Source: Glandiceps talaboti
Taxonomy: Eukaryota; Hemichordata; Enteropneusta; Spengelidae
Assembly: GCF_964340395.1 (NCBI RefSeq)
Contig: NC_135550.1
Span: 21,956,176 to 22,020,175 of the forward strand
Length of the DNA: 64,000 nt
Reading direction: 5' to 3'
The notes under the pieces: generated by a model
What the model saw: the letters and a program-made list of their open reading frames with translations, nothing else
The model's database searches: none
Told to the model about the DNA's origin: nothing
Part shown: in pieces, positions 47,501 through 60,156 of the stretch
How positions within the stretch are numbered: the first letter of the stretch is position 1
Layout: every line of letters starts with the position of its first letter
Position numbers and translations under genes: made by a program

Positions 47501-50500
47501 ATCATACATTACCTCAGTGTCCTACTGCCATCAATAACACTAAAGAACTGATTTAGCTGTAAAGCATGTCAGTGATACTGACATCATGGTGTGAATAACT
47601 ATAATGCTCCCTATTTTTAATACATATATCAAATAATATTCTGGACATGAATTATGTCAACGTCAATATGTATTTATTTTGACTTAACTTTATTTTAAGT
47701 TTATTTTGAAAGAAACACTAAAGAAGAAAAACAGATGAAAAACATGGAAAATCATAAAGTTTTCAAATGTAACATAATTGCTGCGAGGCTAGATATTATG
47801 CATGATACGCAGTCTGGAATTTTGTCTGATTATAATATTGTAGTTCAGGATTGATATCTGATTGTACATGTACATGTATTAAAATGATGACGTCAATGGT
47901 GAATTATCTCTCTATAGAAATAGTCAATACTCTCTTCTCAACATGACAGCATGTTTTTTTTTCTATCATTTAAAATTGATGGCAACTTGCTCTAAATACA
48001 AGCACACACCCAGGTTGTGGACATCTGGATGACACCGTATATTCTATTGTATGTTAGTCTGGAACCCATTCTCAATATTGATATTTTCTATCTTTTGCGT
48101 GGAATTGAACTTAGATAGATAACAGGACAGCATGACTTCATGGTTAATATTTCATGTGCAGTGTGCCCTTAAAACTAGTCTAGTTGCTATACATTGGGCT
48201 CAAATTCTACGATCTCTGTGGTGGATCGAGAGGGAGATCATAGAATACCGAGCCCAACATATCGCAACTAGACTACCTCAAAACCAATATGACTAGGCAC
48301 TGATGTGCTGTAATTTCTTGTGATATACTTATATTGGGTGTTCTCCTACCCCTTACTGTGTGGTGACTCACTCATAGAGCATCAATTTTTATCATTCAAC
48401 GTACGTACAACAAAAAGAATGCCTTTTTATTATATGAGAGGGGACACTGCTTATGACCTGTCATAGTTTGCATGTAGTATGAATTTCTTTACGAGCATCA
48501 TTCCATTTGATGAAGTGTTAAAGCATCACCAGTTGTAAGACTGTTTATAAACCAACCAAAACTGCACAGACAATAATTTAAATCTGCCAAAATAATGTTA
48601 TGCCTCAAGTCACCAGTGCTATTTAAACTCAGATGCACAACGTGCCAAATGTGTTTGTCCACTACCAACATTTCCTGCTCAGTGCCTATGGTATGATTAG
48701 TTATTACAATGTCAACTTTTGGGTTTAATCCCTTTTTTTTTTACTCCAACAGAATAACTTTGTAAGCTTCTGGGCTTTACAACTGTACAGTGGTTAATCT
48801 CACAATGATATACAAAATAATACATGCTCTAGGAAGGGTTACATAGTATTACTACGGTCACCTTTACAGTAGGACAGAAATATGTAAATGCAAGTACCAG
48901 TATTACAGCATCTGTTACAAACGTGTTTATGTATTTTTCTATGTTTCATAGTAGTACTGTGCCGTCACACATTCAATTATTCATTATTCAAGTACATCCT
49001 GTGCGTACAGCTATGTCAAAGTCCCATGTGTATCTTAATAAAGTGCACACACCTACTAATTCTTGCATAGATTAGAAACAAACACACTGGCTAGTCAGAG
49101 TCCCAGCCCAGTCTTCTTAATTCCATCAGGGTTTATCATTTGTCTTATCAATATTTCCAGTGTGATCTTCATATAATTATGTCATTAGAGAATTTTTTTT
49201 AAAAAAAAAGAAGGAAAAAAAGAAGGAAAATGAAGAATGTTATTGGATGACATTTTGAAAGTGGCTTTGCATATGAAAATCTGTGAAGAGATTGATACAT
49301 GTAATAAATGCTACACATGAATAGTAAAATCCACTAAGAATGATTGATTAATCAAGTCAAAAGTTTAATCATGCAGCCAATAACTTCAAATCTATTTGCA
49401 ATGTTCCTTTTTAAGATGTTAATGTCTGATTCCCAGATTTGTTGGCATGCCAAGTAATGATTGCTATCAATCTGTTCCAAGCATATAAACTGCAAAGTGC
49501 TTTGAACCCTAGGAATTTTCTGCTGTGTTCAGTTCACTTTTTCAAGCCCATTCTCACTGACCTCAGTGCATAACACATTGCAATTAAGTCCTACTACATA
49601 CTACTATATACACTATCTTTCAGAGGCTTCACATGACAAACATGTAGCCGATCTTAGTTACCATGCCATCAAGGAAATTTCTCAGTATGTATGAAATTGA
49701 TTTTAAACTGAAGGGGGCCTGACTTTTGGCGAAATACTACTACAGTAACTGGAATCTGTAATTTAGATTGAGGAAAGTCTCCATTATTCAAAGTGTAAGA
49801 TCAGCAGGTTACAGACAGCCAGAGGAGGATGTTAGATTACATGGAGAGGTATGCTATCAATTACCTTTACAACATGGATCAAGTCTTGTATTATCCATTT
49901 GCTATGCACCAAAAACATTTACTATTATGTCCCTGCATTTGTTTGGATGGCCCAGACCTTCAAGATGGTTGCTGGAGGATTTTGACTTTATCCTACCTTT
50001 ATGTAGACTTATGCTAACACTATAAATGGTTTTGTTTTCAAACTTAATATTGCTATGATAATGTCATATATAAATTAATGGCTCAATTCCACTAACTTTA
50101 TCATGAAAACTATCCCTTTACTGTCTACCAATGGAAATCAGATCACACAGCTCCACCCTACCTGTTGAGTCTGATCACATGATGATGTCACTGACATCAC
50201 CTGATACATGATGGGTGGGTATATAAAGCTCAGTAAGAATTTACATCCATTTTTCCATAAAATATTGAACTCAAAAGTGTAAGCGTGTGTGGGGGTGAGG
50301 GCAAAAACAGTGTGGTGGTTTAGACTGCAGTTTTAGGAATTAACCCTGGTAACAGACAATGGAAATCTGGTAACTCTTGCATATAGACTGTCACTGTCAT
50401 ATCTTGTACCATAATCTTGATAGGGAACCTAGGTAAAATGTCTTAATGAAATACTAATGTCAATAGCCAAGTCACATGAATGGAAATGAATAATTCTCTG

Positions 50501-51023
50501 TGTGCTGAAATTTTGTTTGATATTGTAACATTAAATTGAATGTTGTAGAAAGTCAATAATATACAACATGTAAGAATGGTGCTTATTGACTAATGTATGC
50601 AAATGTTGAATCCATTTCACTGTTCAGTTTACTGTAATAGGCCACTCACTATTTTTGACATATAACTGAAGAATAGTGTATCGAAGTCTAAGGGTAAGAT
50701 AAACATTGTGGAAATTTTACTAGCTAGTTTGTAGTTGACACACTTTTGCCATTTTTAAGAAAACTTGGAAATTAAAACAAAAATATTCATTTATAGTTAC
50801 AAAATCATATAGTTTACTCTGGTGTCAATGATACTGTTTATCGCATGACAAAGTCATAGGGAGAAAAAAAAACGCCTAGAGTAAACAATGTAATGAGGTT
50901 ATCTTTCTGTTTACAATGCACTTAATAGAAACTTTTCAACTCACCTAGAAAATAATGACCTTTGTAGCATGATAATTTGAAGGCACAATGACATTTTGTT
51001 TTGATAATCAACCTACCAATGCA

Positions 51024-51086
<63 letters not shown>

Positions 51087-54000
51087 TACAGATTACCCTA
51101 ATGAAGTTCGTCTCTAGCAATTACAACCATTTCATTAACCCACTTCATTAACCCACTTGTGCTATGATTCCTACACTTTCCCCTCTTTCTGTTCTATAGA
51201 TGGCTCTGTATAGTGATCTTAATAAACATTCTGTTTTTACCTATTATCACATCTGTCAAAAGGTTTATGATAGGAATTTTTCATTCCATATTATCATTGT
51301 CTTGAATTTCCAGTCAAATGTTTGCACTCAAGAAAAAGTGTGGAAGTTGGTAAATAGCCTTCTGTTATGTCATGTAAAATCCACTGTGTAGTGTGGAATA
51401 TGTGTGTATTCTCAATTGTACACTTGTTGTCAAATAGTAAATAATGACCCATCCAAATTTTGTTGTCATTTAAACATATTACATTGATTCTAGTGTCAGA
51501 TATTGGCATGTCTGAAAACATTACAAATTGTTGTTATACATAATCCTGCAGATATTCCATAAAAAATCTAACCAGTTGACCACCAGTTTTAAATGAAGTA
51601 AATATTGTAATATAACACTGTCCAGTGATGGCTGCAGCAGACTTCTATGTTGATTATTTTAGGATTAAGAATTAAATTGAAATGCTGTCTAGTGGATTTA
51701 TCATTATTAGAAGCTTTCCTTGGTAATATTATCTCCACTACTCAGTTACGAATAATGGTTTTTTACCTAGGTCATTGATGTACAATGCTATCATATTATT
51801 TTTTAAATCAAGATTTCAGAAATATTGTTTGAGCAGAGTGCAATTATATACCATGGTATTACTTTACTCCCCATGGAAATATTCATATGAATAGAAGTTT
51901 TTTATTAATGTCACTTTGATGACATATATGATAAATGATAACCTAGAGATATGATAAATTGTTGTTGTTCGATAAATATAAATCAGTCAAAAATTTTGGA
52001 GTTTTTGTCTACAGAAAAGTGTAAACCAAAGTCATTTGGGAATACTGGTAAATTTATGAATATATGACTGCTGTTGTGTAAGTTTGATGCATATTAATAC
52101 ATCTTTTGAATATATTTCAATTCATTTTATGTAAGTTTCATAAAGATACACAGATTTATGATAAGATATTGGTGGCATTTCATTCTGTTTAGATTAATCA
52201 TCAGTTTTATTACCCGTTTTATGATTGATATGGCCAATTTACTCTCAGCGAAATTTATAGCTTTCATGAACTTTAGAACCCATTTTGATGGTGTACTTTA
52301 ATCATGGATTTCAGTGACTAGGCAAGAAGCATGGTACATTGGAAATGATTCCTTGAGGAGTTACCCAAATCATTTATATGATTATGAAAGTTTAGATGTG
52401 GCTGTTTTGGGGAGTTTACTCAAATCTGGGATCTGGAAATTTAGATGTGGCTGTTTTGGGAGGTTTAACACAATCCTTCAGGGGTTTGTAATGTGAAACA
52501 AAGATTTCACAAAGATAGGATGCACCTTGTTCTATTAGCCTACATTACAGATCAAATCATGAATCATTGGCTTTCAAATGTAGTTTGACATACAGTTGTC
52601 TTTTATATGTAACACCAAATCACCTGTCAGTTCACAAAATTGCATGACAAATCAGTTTATAATGAAAGACTGCAGAAGTGTGTTACTAAACAATAACCAT
52701 TTCAATCTCAAGGAAAGGAAAATGTGACCAAAAAGAATGTTTTGGTTAAAAAAAATATAATGTACAAAATATCATTATCATGGTACCTTGCATTGAATTT
52801 GAATTGAGATTTATTCCACAGAGAAGACAAATATATACACAGACTTTGAAAGCAACAGAAAGAACATTTCTGGTAAGGGCCATGGAAATAGTTCCCTAGG
52901 AACTAATCAATTTTCGTGGACCAGATATGCAAATAATTAAGACAAATTTGGGTGACACAATAACAAGAAAAAATACAATTTCATGTACAAAAAGAGATAA
53001 ACATATGTTGATGGCAAAAAATAAGTAAAATGTGAGCAACATGTGAGCAACAAAAAATAGTAAAAATAAGAACAGGTAACAAGCATAAGCTCTTACATAC
53101 AGAAATAAACTTACACTGGCAAATTGAAAAGAGTCAAACGATAAAGGTTATACCCTCAGAAGATACTGCTTTAAGTTTGTCTTAAAGCTATGTCTATTGT
53201 TTATCATTATTGTTTATTTGGTTTGCAGTATAAAAAATTTGCCAGTTTTCTATCATCATGAAGATTCTATTTAGTATTTTTGAAGCTAAAGATGTGGATC
53301 AACCCCTCTGAGTGTTTACTTACTGAGAAATCTGACATAGTTTAAACAAATTTTATGAAAGTCAATATCTAGGGCTCAGTTTTCCTAATGTTGGCTATAA
53401 TATGTATAGGTTTGTAATACTTTGAAATTAGAAAACTGTGCTATTAAAATGCCAGATTACTGTCCCTGTCAATAATAAAAGTAGGTAGTCCACCCTTGAG
53501 AAGTTTACCTTTGATGTATAAATGCAATATGACAATACCTTGATAACTTGTGTAAAAGCCACAGAGTTTAATCATGTGTATCCCAAGTGGAAATCTCACA
53601 TGATTAGTAAACGACCTTTGAAGGAGACAGGGTCCTGCTGGGGTACTGACATCATAACATATTATTTTATTTGCTCGGAAAGCAACATATGGCTGTCCAT
53701 GTATCACATGATTAACGAGATATCCGATAAAATAACCCCGAAAGCTGTTTACTCTGTTGTTTGATGGTGAGGTCATACTCTGGTCAATTATTCACATCCC
53801 TTCAACAATCCACAAAGCAGTTTTAACGAGAATATCAAGTGTGAGTTGCTGTTTTTTGTTTTGTTATTTTAAGAGTTACTAGTAACTTACACAATTTGAT
53901 GGTATTTTATTGCTAGATGATTTGGAAATGAGTTGTATTAACTGTTGACTGACTGATGGTAAGCAGCTAAAATTCTAAATGTTTTCTAAATACATATGTA

Positions 54001-54457
54001 CATGCAGTCAAATCCATAACTCTTTCCATTACTTTAACTTTGATAGTTCAGTTTGTACAAAAAAATGGATGTTTTCTTCTTCAAAAAAGAGGGTAGCTTC
54101 TAAATATGTAGGTTCTAGAGATACATATCTTATAAGTAATTTGTATGAAAAGTGTGTCAAATGATGGAGTGAGTAAACAATTTGAACGTTCATTATAAAA
54201 TATGTATCTGAGAAAAATAGATTGACTGTACTAGCATGTAAAAACAGTTTAAACATATAGGTCTTGTATATTTCTGAATAGAGGAATACTTCAAGTAAAT
54301 TGTAAGTAACACTTATTGAATCATCAGCAAGCTCATAGGTTGTGATATAGTATTGACTGCTGGTGTCAAAGGTAAATTGGGTGCTTTTTAGCACAACTGA
54401 ACTGATAAGGTTCAATAGTGCTATAGGCATGGCAAAGTCTGTCTGTCCATCTGTCTG

Positions 54458-54492
<35 letters not shown>

Positions 54493-57400
54493 GTGTGTAA
54501 ACAACGTATAGTCAACAACCGCTAGACCGATTGCCAAGGTGGGTATATTACCTTGGGTGTCTTGTTGGGAAATTGTTTAAATCAAAATGATCTTACCACA
54601 GATGTGTGATTTGGATCAAAAAATGAGGTATTGGTAAAAAAAACCCTTAAAATGCCAAAACTACTGGGCAGATCAGTCTGAAATTTGGTGGGAACCTTCT
54701 AGGGTGTTTAGAATAGGAATTGTTCATGACATGATGATCCCATCAATCATATGCAAATGAGGGCTAAGAAATGTTCCTATTTGGTCCAAAATCTATAAGT
54801 TCCAAAACTACCGAGCAGATTGGGCTGAAATTTGATGAGGGCATTCTTACTTTTAGAGGTGTTTAGGGAAAGAAGTGTTCATGTCAGTGATATGCAAATT
54901 AGGGCTTAAAATGAGTCTTTTTTATCAAAAATATATAATTCCAAAACTATTAAGCAGGTTAGGATGAAATTTAATGGGAATGTGTCTGGGGATGTGCAGA
55001 TGAATGTGTATTCGCAACATGATGATCTCATTGGTGATATGCAAATTAGGTGTCAAAATCTGTGCAAACTCACATACACTTTAATAGTACCTGCAGTGTA
55101 TGTAAAGTGAATTGTATGAAGATCATCAGAGTATTGCATGACTATATATAATTAATGAATAATGAAAGTTGGCATTTTGCAAGACCCAGCTGTGTATAGC
55201 ACTTGTTTGTATATGATGAGAAAGTGCACAGTGTACCACCACAGGGACTTGGTTTCCATACTAAATACTTTATCAGTTATCAATTGGAAATGGCAGTGTA
55301 GATACTACTGTCAGATATCTCACAGTTATTAGACTAATGTTTTTTGTATATAATGATTTCAAAGTACGATAGATATATAAAAAAAAAATCTAAGTGATTT
55401 CCTCCCAGACTTTTCTCCAGGGTTTTCATCATCTATGGTTATCTTTATTCTGAAAACCATTTAGATTTAAGTATTTTGCTGGAGCTCTCCATTGTAACTG
55501 GGCAAAATTATTGTGTTTTTGAAGTGATATTGAATGTATTGGACAATGTAACTGAGGTTGTGGTACCTTTTATTAATTAAAGTTAACAACTCACTGAAAA
55601 TTATATGAAATAAATATAATGTGAAATGAAATTTAGGAATTTACTGTTATATGTTTATCTTTAGGGTAGGGTAAGTTAGGTTCAAATCAAATGGGAAGAC
55701 AGAGGTTTCAGATATGGATTGCCTGCATTCACTATGTTATTTCAGTACAGGAAATGTGCACACCTTAAAGACATGTCATACAGTATTTATTGTACCAGGA
55801 CTTCATCAGTCAAAAGTAATTAAAGGATGAGAATGGGGGGAGTCCATATATGGAGTTTTTCAATAGATTAATGTTGAGTCGTTTATGTCACACTTTGCAG
55901 GAGAAGAGCTTTCTGAGTGCTGCTAGCCTGCAGAGTACTATCAACACAATAGTACAGAGGACTCTGGAGGATTCCAATAAAGTCCAAGAGCAGTGCATGA
56001 AACTTGAAGTGACAGAGTCAACGGATGACAAACTAGTCATCCAATTGGAGGTACGAATTTTACCTATATCTTCTTGTACTTGATTTCACCCCTCCCCCCC
56101 CCCCCCTCCTTCCACACCACACCCCACTTGAAGTGACAGAGTCAACATATGACAAAATAGTCATCCTTATTTGAGGTATGAACTTTATGTATGTTTTCTT
56201 GTACTTGAAATCACATTTATTTCTCCCCGTTCCCCAGCACCAATCCAAAATGCTGGCTTTCATCATTATTATTATTATTACTATTATGTAAGTTTATTTC
56301 AGACAAAAAATATCCATATACAGAATTAAATGAACGTAGGGAAAAGAAAAAAATCCTCTTATACCAAAAATTCCACAACATACTCTGAGACAAAATCATA
56401 TTTGACACAACAATTGAAATGATAGAATTACACGATAAATACACTCTGTCTAAAAAACTGACAGTCTTTTTCCTCAAAACCTCATCGAAAGTACGAATAG
56501 ACAAACTGACACACATTACACTATTTACTTTGTGCAATTGAAAAGGTATGCACCATTACAGTTATGAAAAGAAATAAGTCCTATGTTAAACTGAGAACCA
56601 CTCAACCCAAACAGACTTACAAGTTACTATAAAATAGACAAGACTGTGTAGGTTTCCCTGTCTAGTATTTGGTTACTCTGTTACTATAAAATAGACAAGA
56701 GAGTGTAGATTTCCCTGTCTAGTATTTGGTTACTCAGTTACTGTAAAATAGACAAGACTGTGTAGGTTTCCCTGTCTGGTATTTGGTTACTCACTTATAC
56801 ATTGCATTATGTCTTCCATTAGTTAAGGCCTTCAAGATTAAAATTTGGAGGCAATTTAAGACATTAAAGATATTACAGTAAGACAAATATTTAACAGTAA
56901 TGATTTGTGTGATGGTAAATAGAGATTAATGTTCCTAGACAGTAAACAAAGAGAGAAAGTGAGAAACCAAATTGAAAAACCTCCAGTATTGGATAAAAAT
57001 GTTTGAAATACTGTCAATTTTCACAATTAATCAAATTTGTATTTATATCCCTCAATTCCTATAAAAAAAAAATATCATTCAAATAAATTAAATACAAACT
57101 TGTCTTGCAATATTACCTCTAAGGTTGATGTTGTACAGGAGAGGAGAAACAAAGTCTTTTCCTGATTATTGACATGTCCTTAAAATCAACACTGTATAAT
57201 AAAATACAATAGCATTGCAGTGTATACAACAGACAAAATGAAATGACCCAGAAATGAATGCAAAGCTGTATACCTAAATCTGATGAAACGGAATTAATGT
57301 GGTCTCAGGAAGGTTTTCATCTTTGTCTCTCTAAATCAGAAAGAAATTAGTGTTACTTGTTTGATTGCATCTCTCCAGTGATTACACCATCATCAGTCTG

Positions 57401-57658
57401 CAATGATTGAATATACAGAGATATACCGGTAGTTCTGTTTCATAGAAAATGTTCATATTCCCTTGGCGTGTCTTGACAGTACTTAAGTCATTGAAATCCT
57501 TGTGTAATTGTACAGTGTGCATTCTTATCACATGATGATAACATAGTTGATTAAGACATCTATGTTATCCCAATTTCATCATCTTTGCAACTACACGTAC
57601 TTCTTAGGTTTTAGCAAAAGCTGGAAGTAAAGGATTACGTGGCAGTATGCTTTCCTTG

Positions 57659-57753
<95 letters not shown>

Positions 57754-57917
57754 ATATATATATATATATCTGTCTGTCTGTCTGTCTGTCTTTCTATCTG
57801 TCTCTGTCTATTGCATTGTGTTTTCTTGCTATTGTCAATTTGTCTCTTTCCGTGTGTATCTCTCTCTCTCTGATTCTGTTTGTTTGCCAGTGTTTATGTT
57901 GTCATTTGATTTTTATG

Positions 57918-57948
<31 letters not shown>

Positions 57949-60156
57949 GTGTTTGTTTGTGTTTCTGTTGTCAGTCAGTGTATCTGTTTGTGTTTCTGTC
58001 ACTTTCTGTCTTTTTATCAAACTTATTTATAGATGTACATATGTATCTGTTTCTGTGTGCATGTATCCATGTTGGTATGTGCCTGTCTGTGTCTGTCAGT
58101 TTTTGTTCTTGTATGTCTATCGGTCTGTTGGGTTTTTTGTGTGTTAATGTTGTACTCTATCTATCTGTCTGTGTCTGTGTCTGTGTCTGTGTCTGTGTCT
58201 GTGTCTGTGTCTGTGTCTGTCTGTCCATCTGTCAGCCTGTTCATCGGTCTGCCTCCCTCCTTCCCAATCTGATTAAAATCCGATGTAGATGTCTGCTAAT
58301 CGTTCATTGCTATTTTATCTTCGTTATTTTGCCTGAATTGAAATCCTGATTGCCTCCTAGAGCATCGGATTTTAATCAGATTGCCCTCCTTCCCTGCCTG
58401 CCCTTCCAGTCTGCTTGTATAACCAGTTACGTATCTCTCTCTGCCTGCCTGTCTCCATATCTGTTTCCTTCCCTACTTCTGTCTTGCTCACTCTCACTCT
58501 CTATCTCTATCTCTCTGTCTCTCTTTCTTTCTAAATATTACCAGGCTGTCTATATCCATATTTGTCTGTCCGTATCTGCTGATATTTTTTTGCAACGTTC
58601 TCATTTGATTGAAATAAATTTTTGCAGAATAATCTCTAGAATTACATTTACATTCCATTAATAGTTAGTTTGATGTAATATCCATATTGCATTCTGCAGC
58701 ATATTAAAGAATATATATGACATGAGTAAATGTTTGATGAGAAAAGCTTTTTTACTTTCAATCATAAACCTCAATATCATCATTAATTTAGTCGTAAGTT
58801 GTGATTGTTATATGCAGCAGATTTACTAAAATATCATATTTGGAATCAATTTTCTCATATCATTAAATGTTTCCAAGGTAATAGTTTATTATTTCAATAA
58901 CTTATTCTTCTTTAAAATGTTCAAATTGATAATTGCATATCAAGGCATATATACTAGGTAGAACACCATTTGTTTTATGCTCAAATGCAATTTCTAGATT
59001 CACCTAGGGATTCCTAATACATATATGAACATGCCTAGAAGGTCCTTCTCTTAACTGCAGTACTTCGAGCACATTTCTACTTGCACAGAGCATCTGACAG
59101 GGAGTAGGAAAACATTTAGTCGTTAGAAGATCACTTAGCACCAACTTGGTAGAGAAATCTGCACAGCTTTCAGCAAATTATCGGAAAAATTTGTCTGTTC
59201 AATTTTGTAAGTATGAGAGGCATCGGTTGCCATGGTAAATGGAGATAATAGATGACTACAATGTGATGACATGTCTCTCTTCGATGTTGCCATCTGTTTG
59301 GCTGTACTATAAATACACATTGAGACTAGAAGCCGTTATTGATGAAATATACTTACTTAACAGTGTTTGGAATCTTGACTCAAACAGGTGAATATGTTGG
59401 TCGGAATTGATGTCATATAATCACATTCTCTGTTTCCCTTTTTTTTCACATCAACAGCCAACTACGGGTGGTGGCGATAGTAAATCAGTTCACAGTGCTA
59501 GCACAGCTAGCAGGAAAGATGTACCTGATGGCAACAACTCTACTGAGACAGAGAAGACTTCGACCAGCCAGGTGAGAGCTGATCGTGATCAAAATGATGT
59601 GAATGAAATGGCGACGGCAGCAGCAGCATCAACTGACCCTACACCTAGAAGCAGTGTGGACAAGTCAAGTTGTGAATCATCCACAGATCCTGTTCGGTCA
59701 CCAAGACCCAAAATCACCAAGTCTGTCAGTTTTAATGAAACTGTAGTTGTGGAAAATTTCAAGGAAAGATCAAAAAAGGCTCAAAAGAAAAAGCCTGGAA
59801 AAGTGGAAATGTCTTTTAGGACTAAAGAGAGATTGAAAGACAGCTCTGAAGAGGATTCAGAATCGCCTAACAGTCCATGCAGTCCTCAGCCATTTAACGA
59901 TGACAAGTCAAATAACCCCTCGTCACCAAGGAAAGGCAGCAAAAACAAAGGCTTCTTTAAAGATTGTAAGAATGAAAAAAGTGAAGAAAAGGGGCCAAGG
60001 AAGGGTAAAGAGGAGATATCCAAGACAGGAGATAGCACAAGTACTGGCCATGGAGATGCAGCAGGCTGGAATAGTCACAAGTCAAAAAGTGAATCAGAAC
60101 TACACACCAAATCAGCTGTGGCATTTTCTAATACACTTATGTATGATTTGGATTAA
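44516..60156 (+). CDS. DNAAF2: Kintoun / dynein axonemal assembly factor 2, 892 aa, three exons
   Basis: Exons 44516-46345, 55901-56050 and 59458-60156 join in phase 0 throughout and end in TAA. The start is the ATG in TTCAAAATGGCG; an open TTG codon seven codons upstream is unlikely to be used. Residues 10-60 match the Kintoun leader (LKDLDLSQDEMQRLSKAF, then FREYAEEISDPENRRKYEEE). The PIH1 domain spans about 60-200 (NWAIPYSLSPPRDD, then TALDGIEKQFEVKFDRNN, then KMKYKGKP). A CS-like beta domain follows at about 270-365 (YTIVHRGHFDIQNF, then QELVVNIQLPLLKSAKTVNL, then KRCLTVTLPV). Next come an acidic linker and a second CS-like region at about 503-600. Exon 2 matches the short conserved LQSTINTI...KLEVTESTDDKLVIQL segment, and the protein ends AFSNTLMYDLD, like the vertebrate C-terminus. 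Kintoun works in the cytosol with HSP90/HSP70 to preassemble axonemal dynein arms before cilia are built. Introns of 9.5 and 3.4 kb hold repeats only. Confidence 0.95.
46544..46595. repeat. C-run/G-run hairpin
   Basis: CAAGGCA and a C run face a G run and TTGCCTTG, so the two homopolymers sit in the arms of one palindrome. Confidence 0.85.
46921..47016. repeat. 96-bp inverted-repeat element inside a (GAAT)n run
   Basis: The left arm is ATAGCTGGAATCCATG and the right arm is CATGGATTCCAGGCTAT. Both flanks are GAATGAATGAATG, either a target duplication or insertion into an existing microsatellite. Confidence 0.75.
48177..48274. repeat. 98-bp palindrome
   Basis: AGTCTAGTTGC at the left faces GCAACTAGACT at the right, with inner arms TTGGGCTC/GAGCCCAA and GATCTC/GAGATC. 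The flanks CCTTAAAAC and CCTCAAAAC differ at one position, possibly an old target duplication. Confidence 0.75.
51025..51081. repeat. (CA)n microsatellite
   Basis: Long CA run in Kintoun intron 1. Confidence 0.95.
54409..55200. repeat. Degenerate repeat element with about 140-bp internal tandem units
   Basis: Starts GGTTCAATAGTGCTATAG, then a (CTGT)n run at 54437-54496, then about three diverged units that begin CCAAAACTA at 54655, 54802 and 54941. Units carry GCTGAAATTTG-like and GATATGCAAAT-like motifs. The head is shared with 22706. No coding capacity. Confidence 0.65.
56623..56793. repeat. 57-bp tandem triplication
   Basis: Three units begin GTTACTATAAAATAGACAAG (third with GTTACTGTAAAA), starting at 56623, 56680 and 56737. 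Few differences separate them. Confidence 0.9.
57658..58225. repeat. (ATCT)n, (CTGT)n and (GTGTCT)n complex
   Basis: ATCT repeats at 57658-57756, a short TA run, CTGT blocks at 57769 and 57916, and a GTGTCT run at 58165-58225. Confidence 0.93.
58265..58383. mobile_element. 119-bp non-autonomous element with 10-bp target duplications
   Basis: Perfect terminal inverted repeats begin CAATCTGATTAAAATCCGAT and end ATCGGATTTTAATCAGATTG. CCCTCCTTCC lies directly on both sides (58255-58264 and 58384-58393). The interior is not palindromic and does not encode protein. Confidence 0.85.

Larger units (their letters stand above)
46346..55900 (+). other. Kintoun intron 1
   Basis: 9.5 kb phase-0 intron. 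It contains hairpins at 46544, 46921 and 48177, a (CA)n run and a repeat element at 54409-55200. No nested gene recognised. Confidence 0.6.
56051..59457 (+). other. Kintoun intron 2
   Basis: 3.4 kb phase-0 intron. It holds a 57-bp triplication, a large CTGT/ATCT microsatellite complex and a 119-bp element with 10-bp target duplications. Confidence 0.6.

Noticed and set aside
49768-50025. 85-codon frame in Kintoun intron 1
   Set aside because: Two overlapping frames are equally open, with no domain and no convincing splice signals.
55679-55690. GGTTCAAATC, a possible tRNA B box
   Set aside because: No A box, anticodon arm or acceptor stem can be built around it.
57639-58661. Long plus-strand frames rich in Leu, Ser, Val and Cys resembling membrane proteins
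   Set aside because: They come from (ATCT)n, (CTGT)n and (GTGTCT)n repeats inside Kintoun intron 2, and partly from the 119-bp element.
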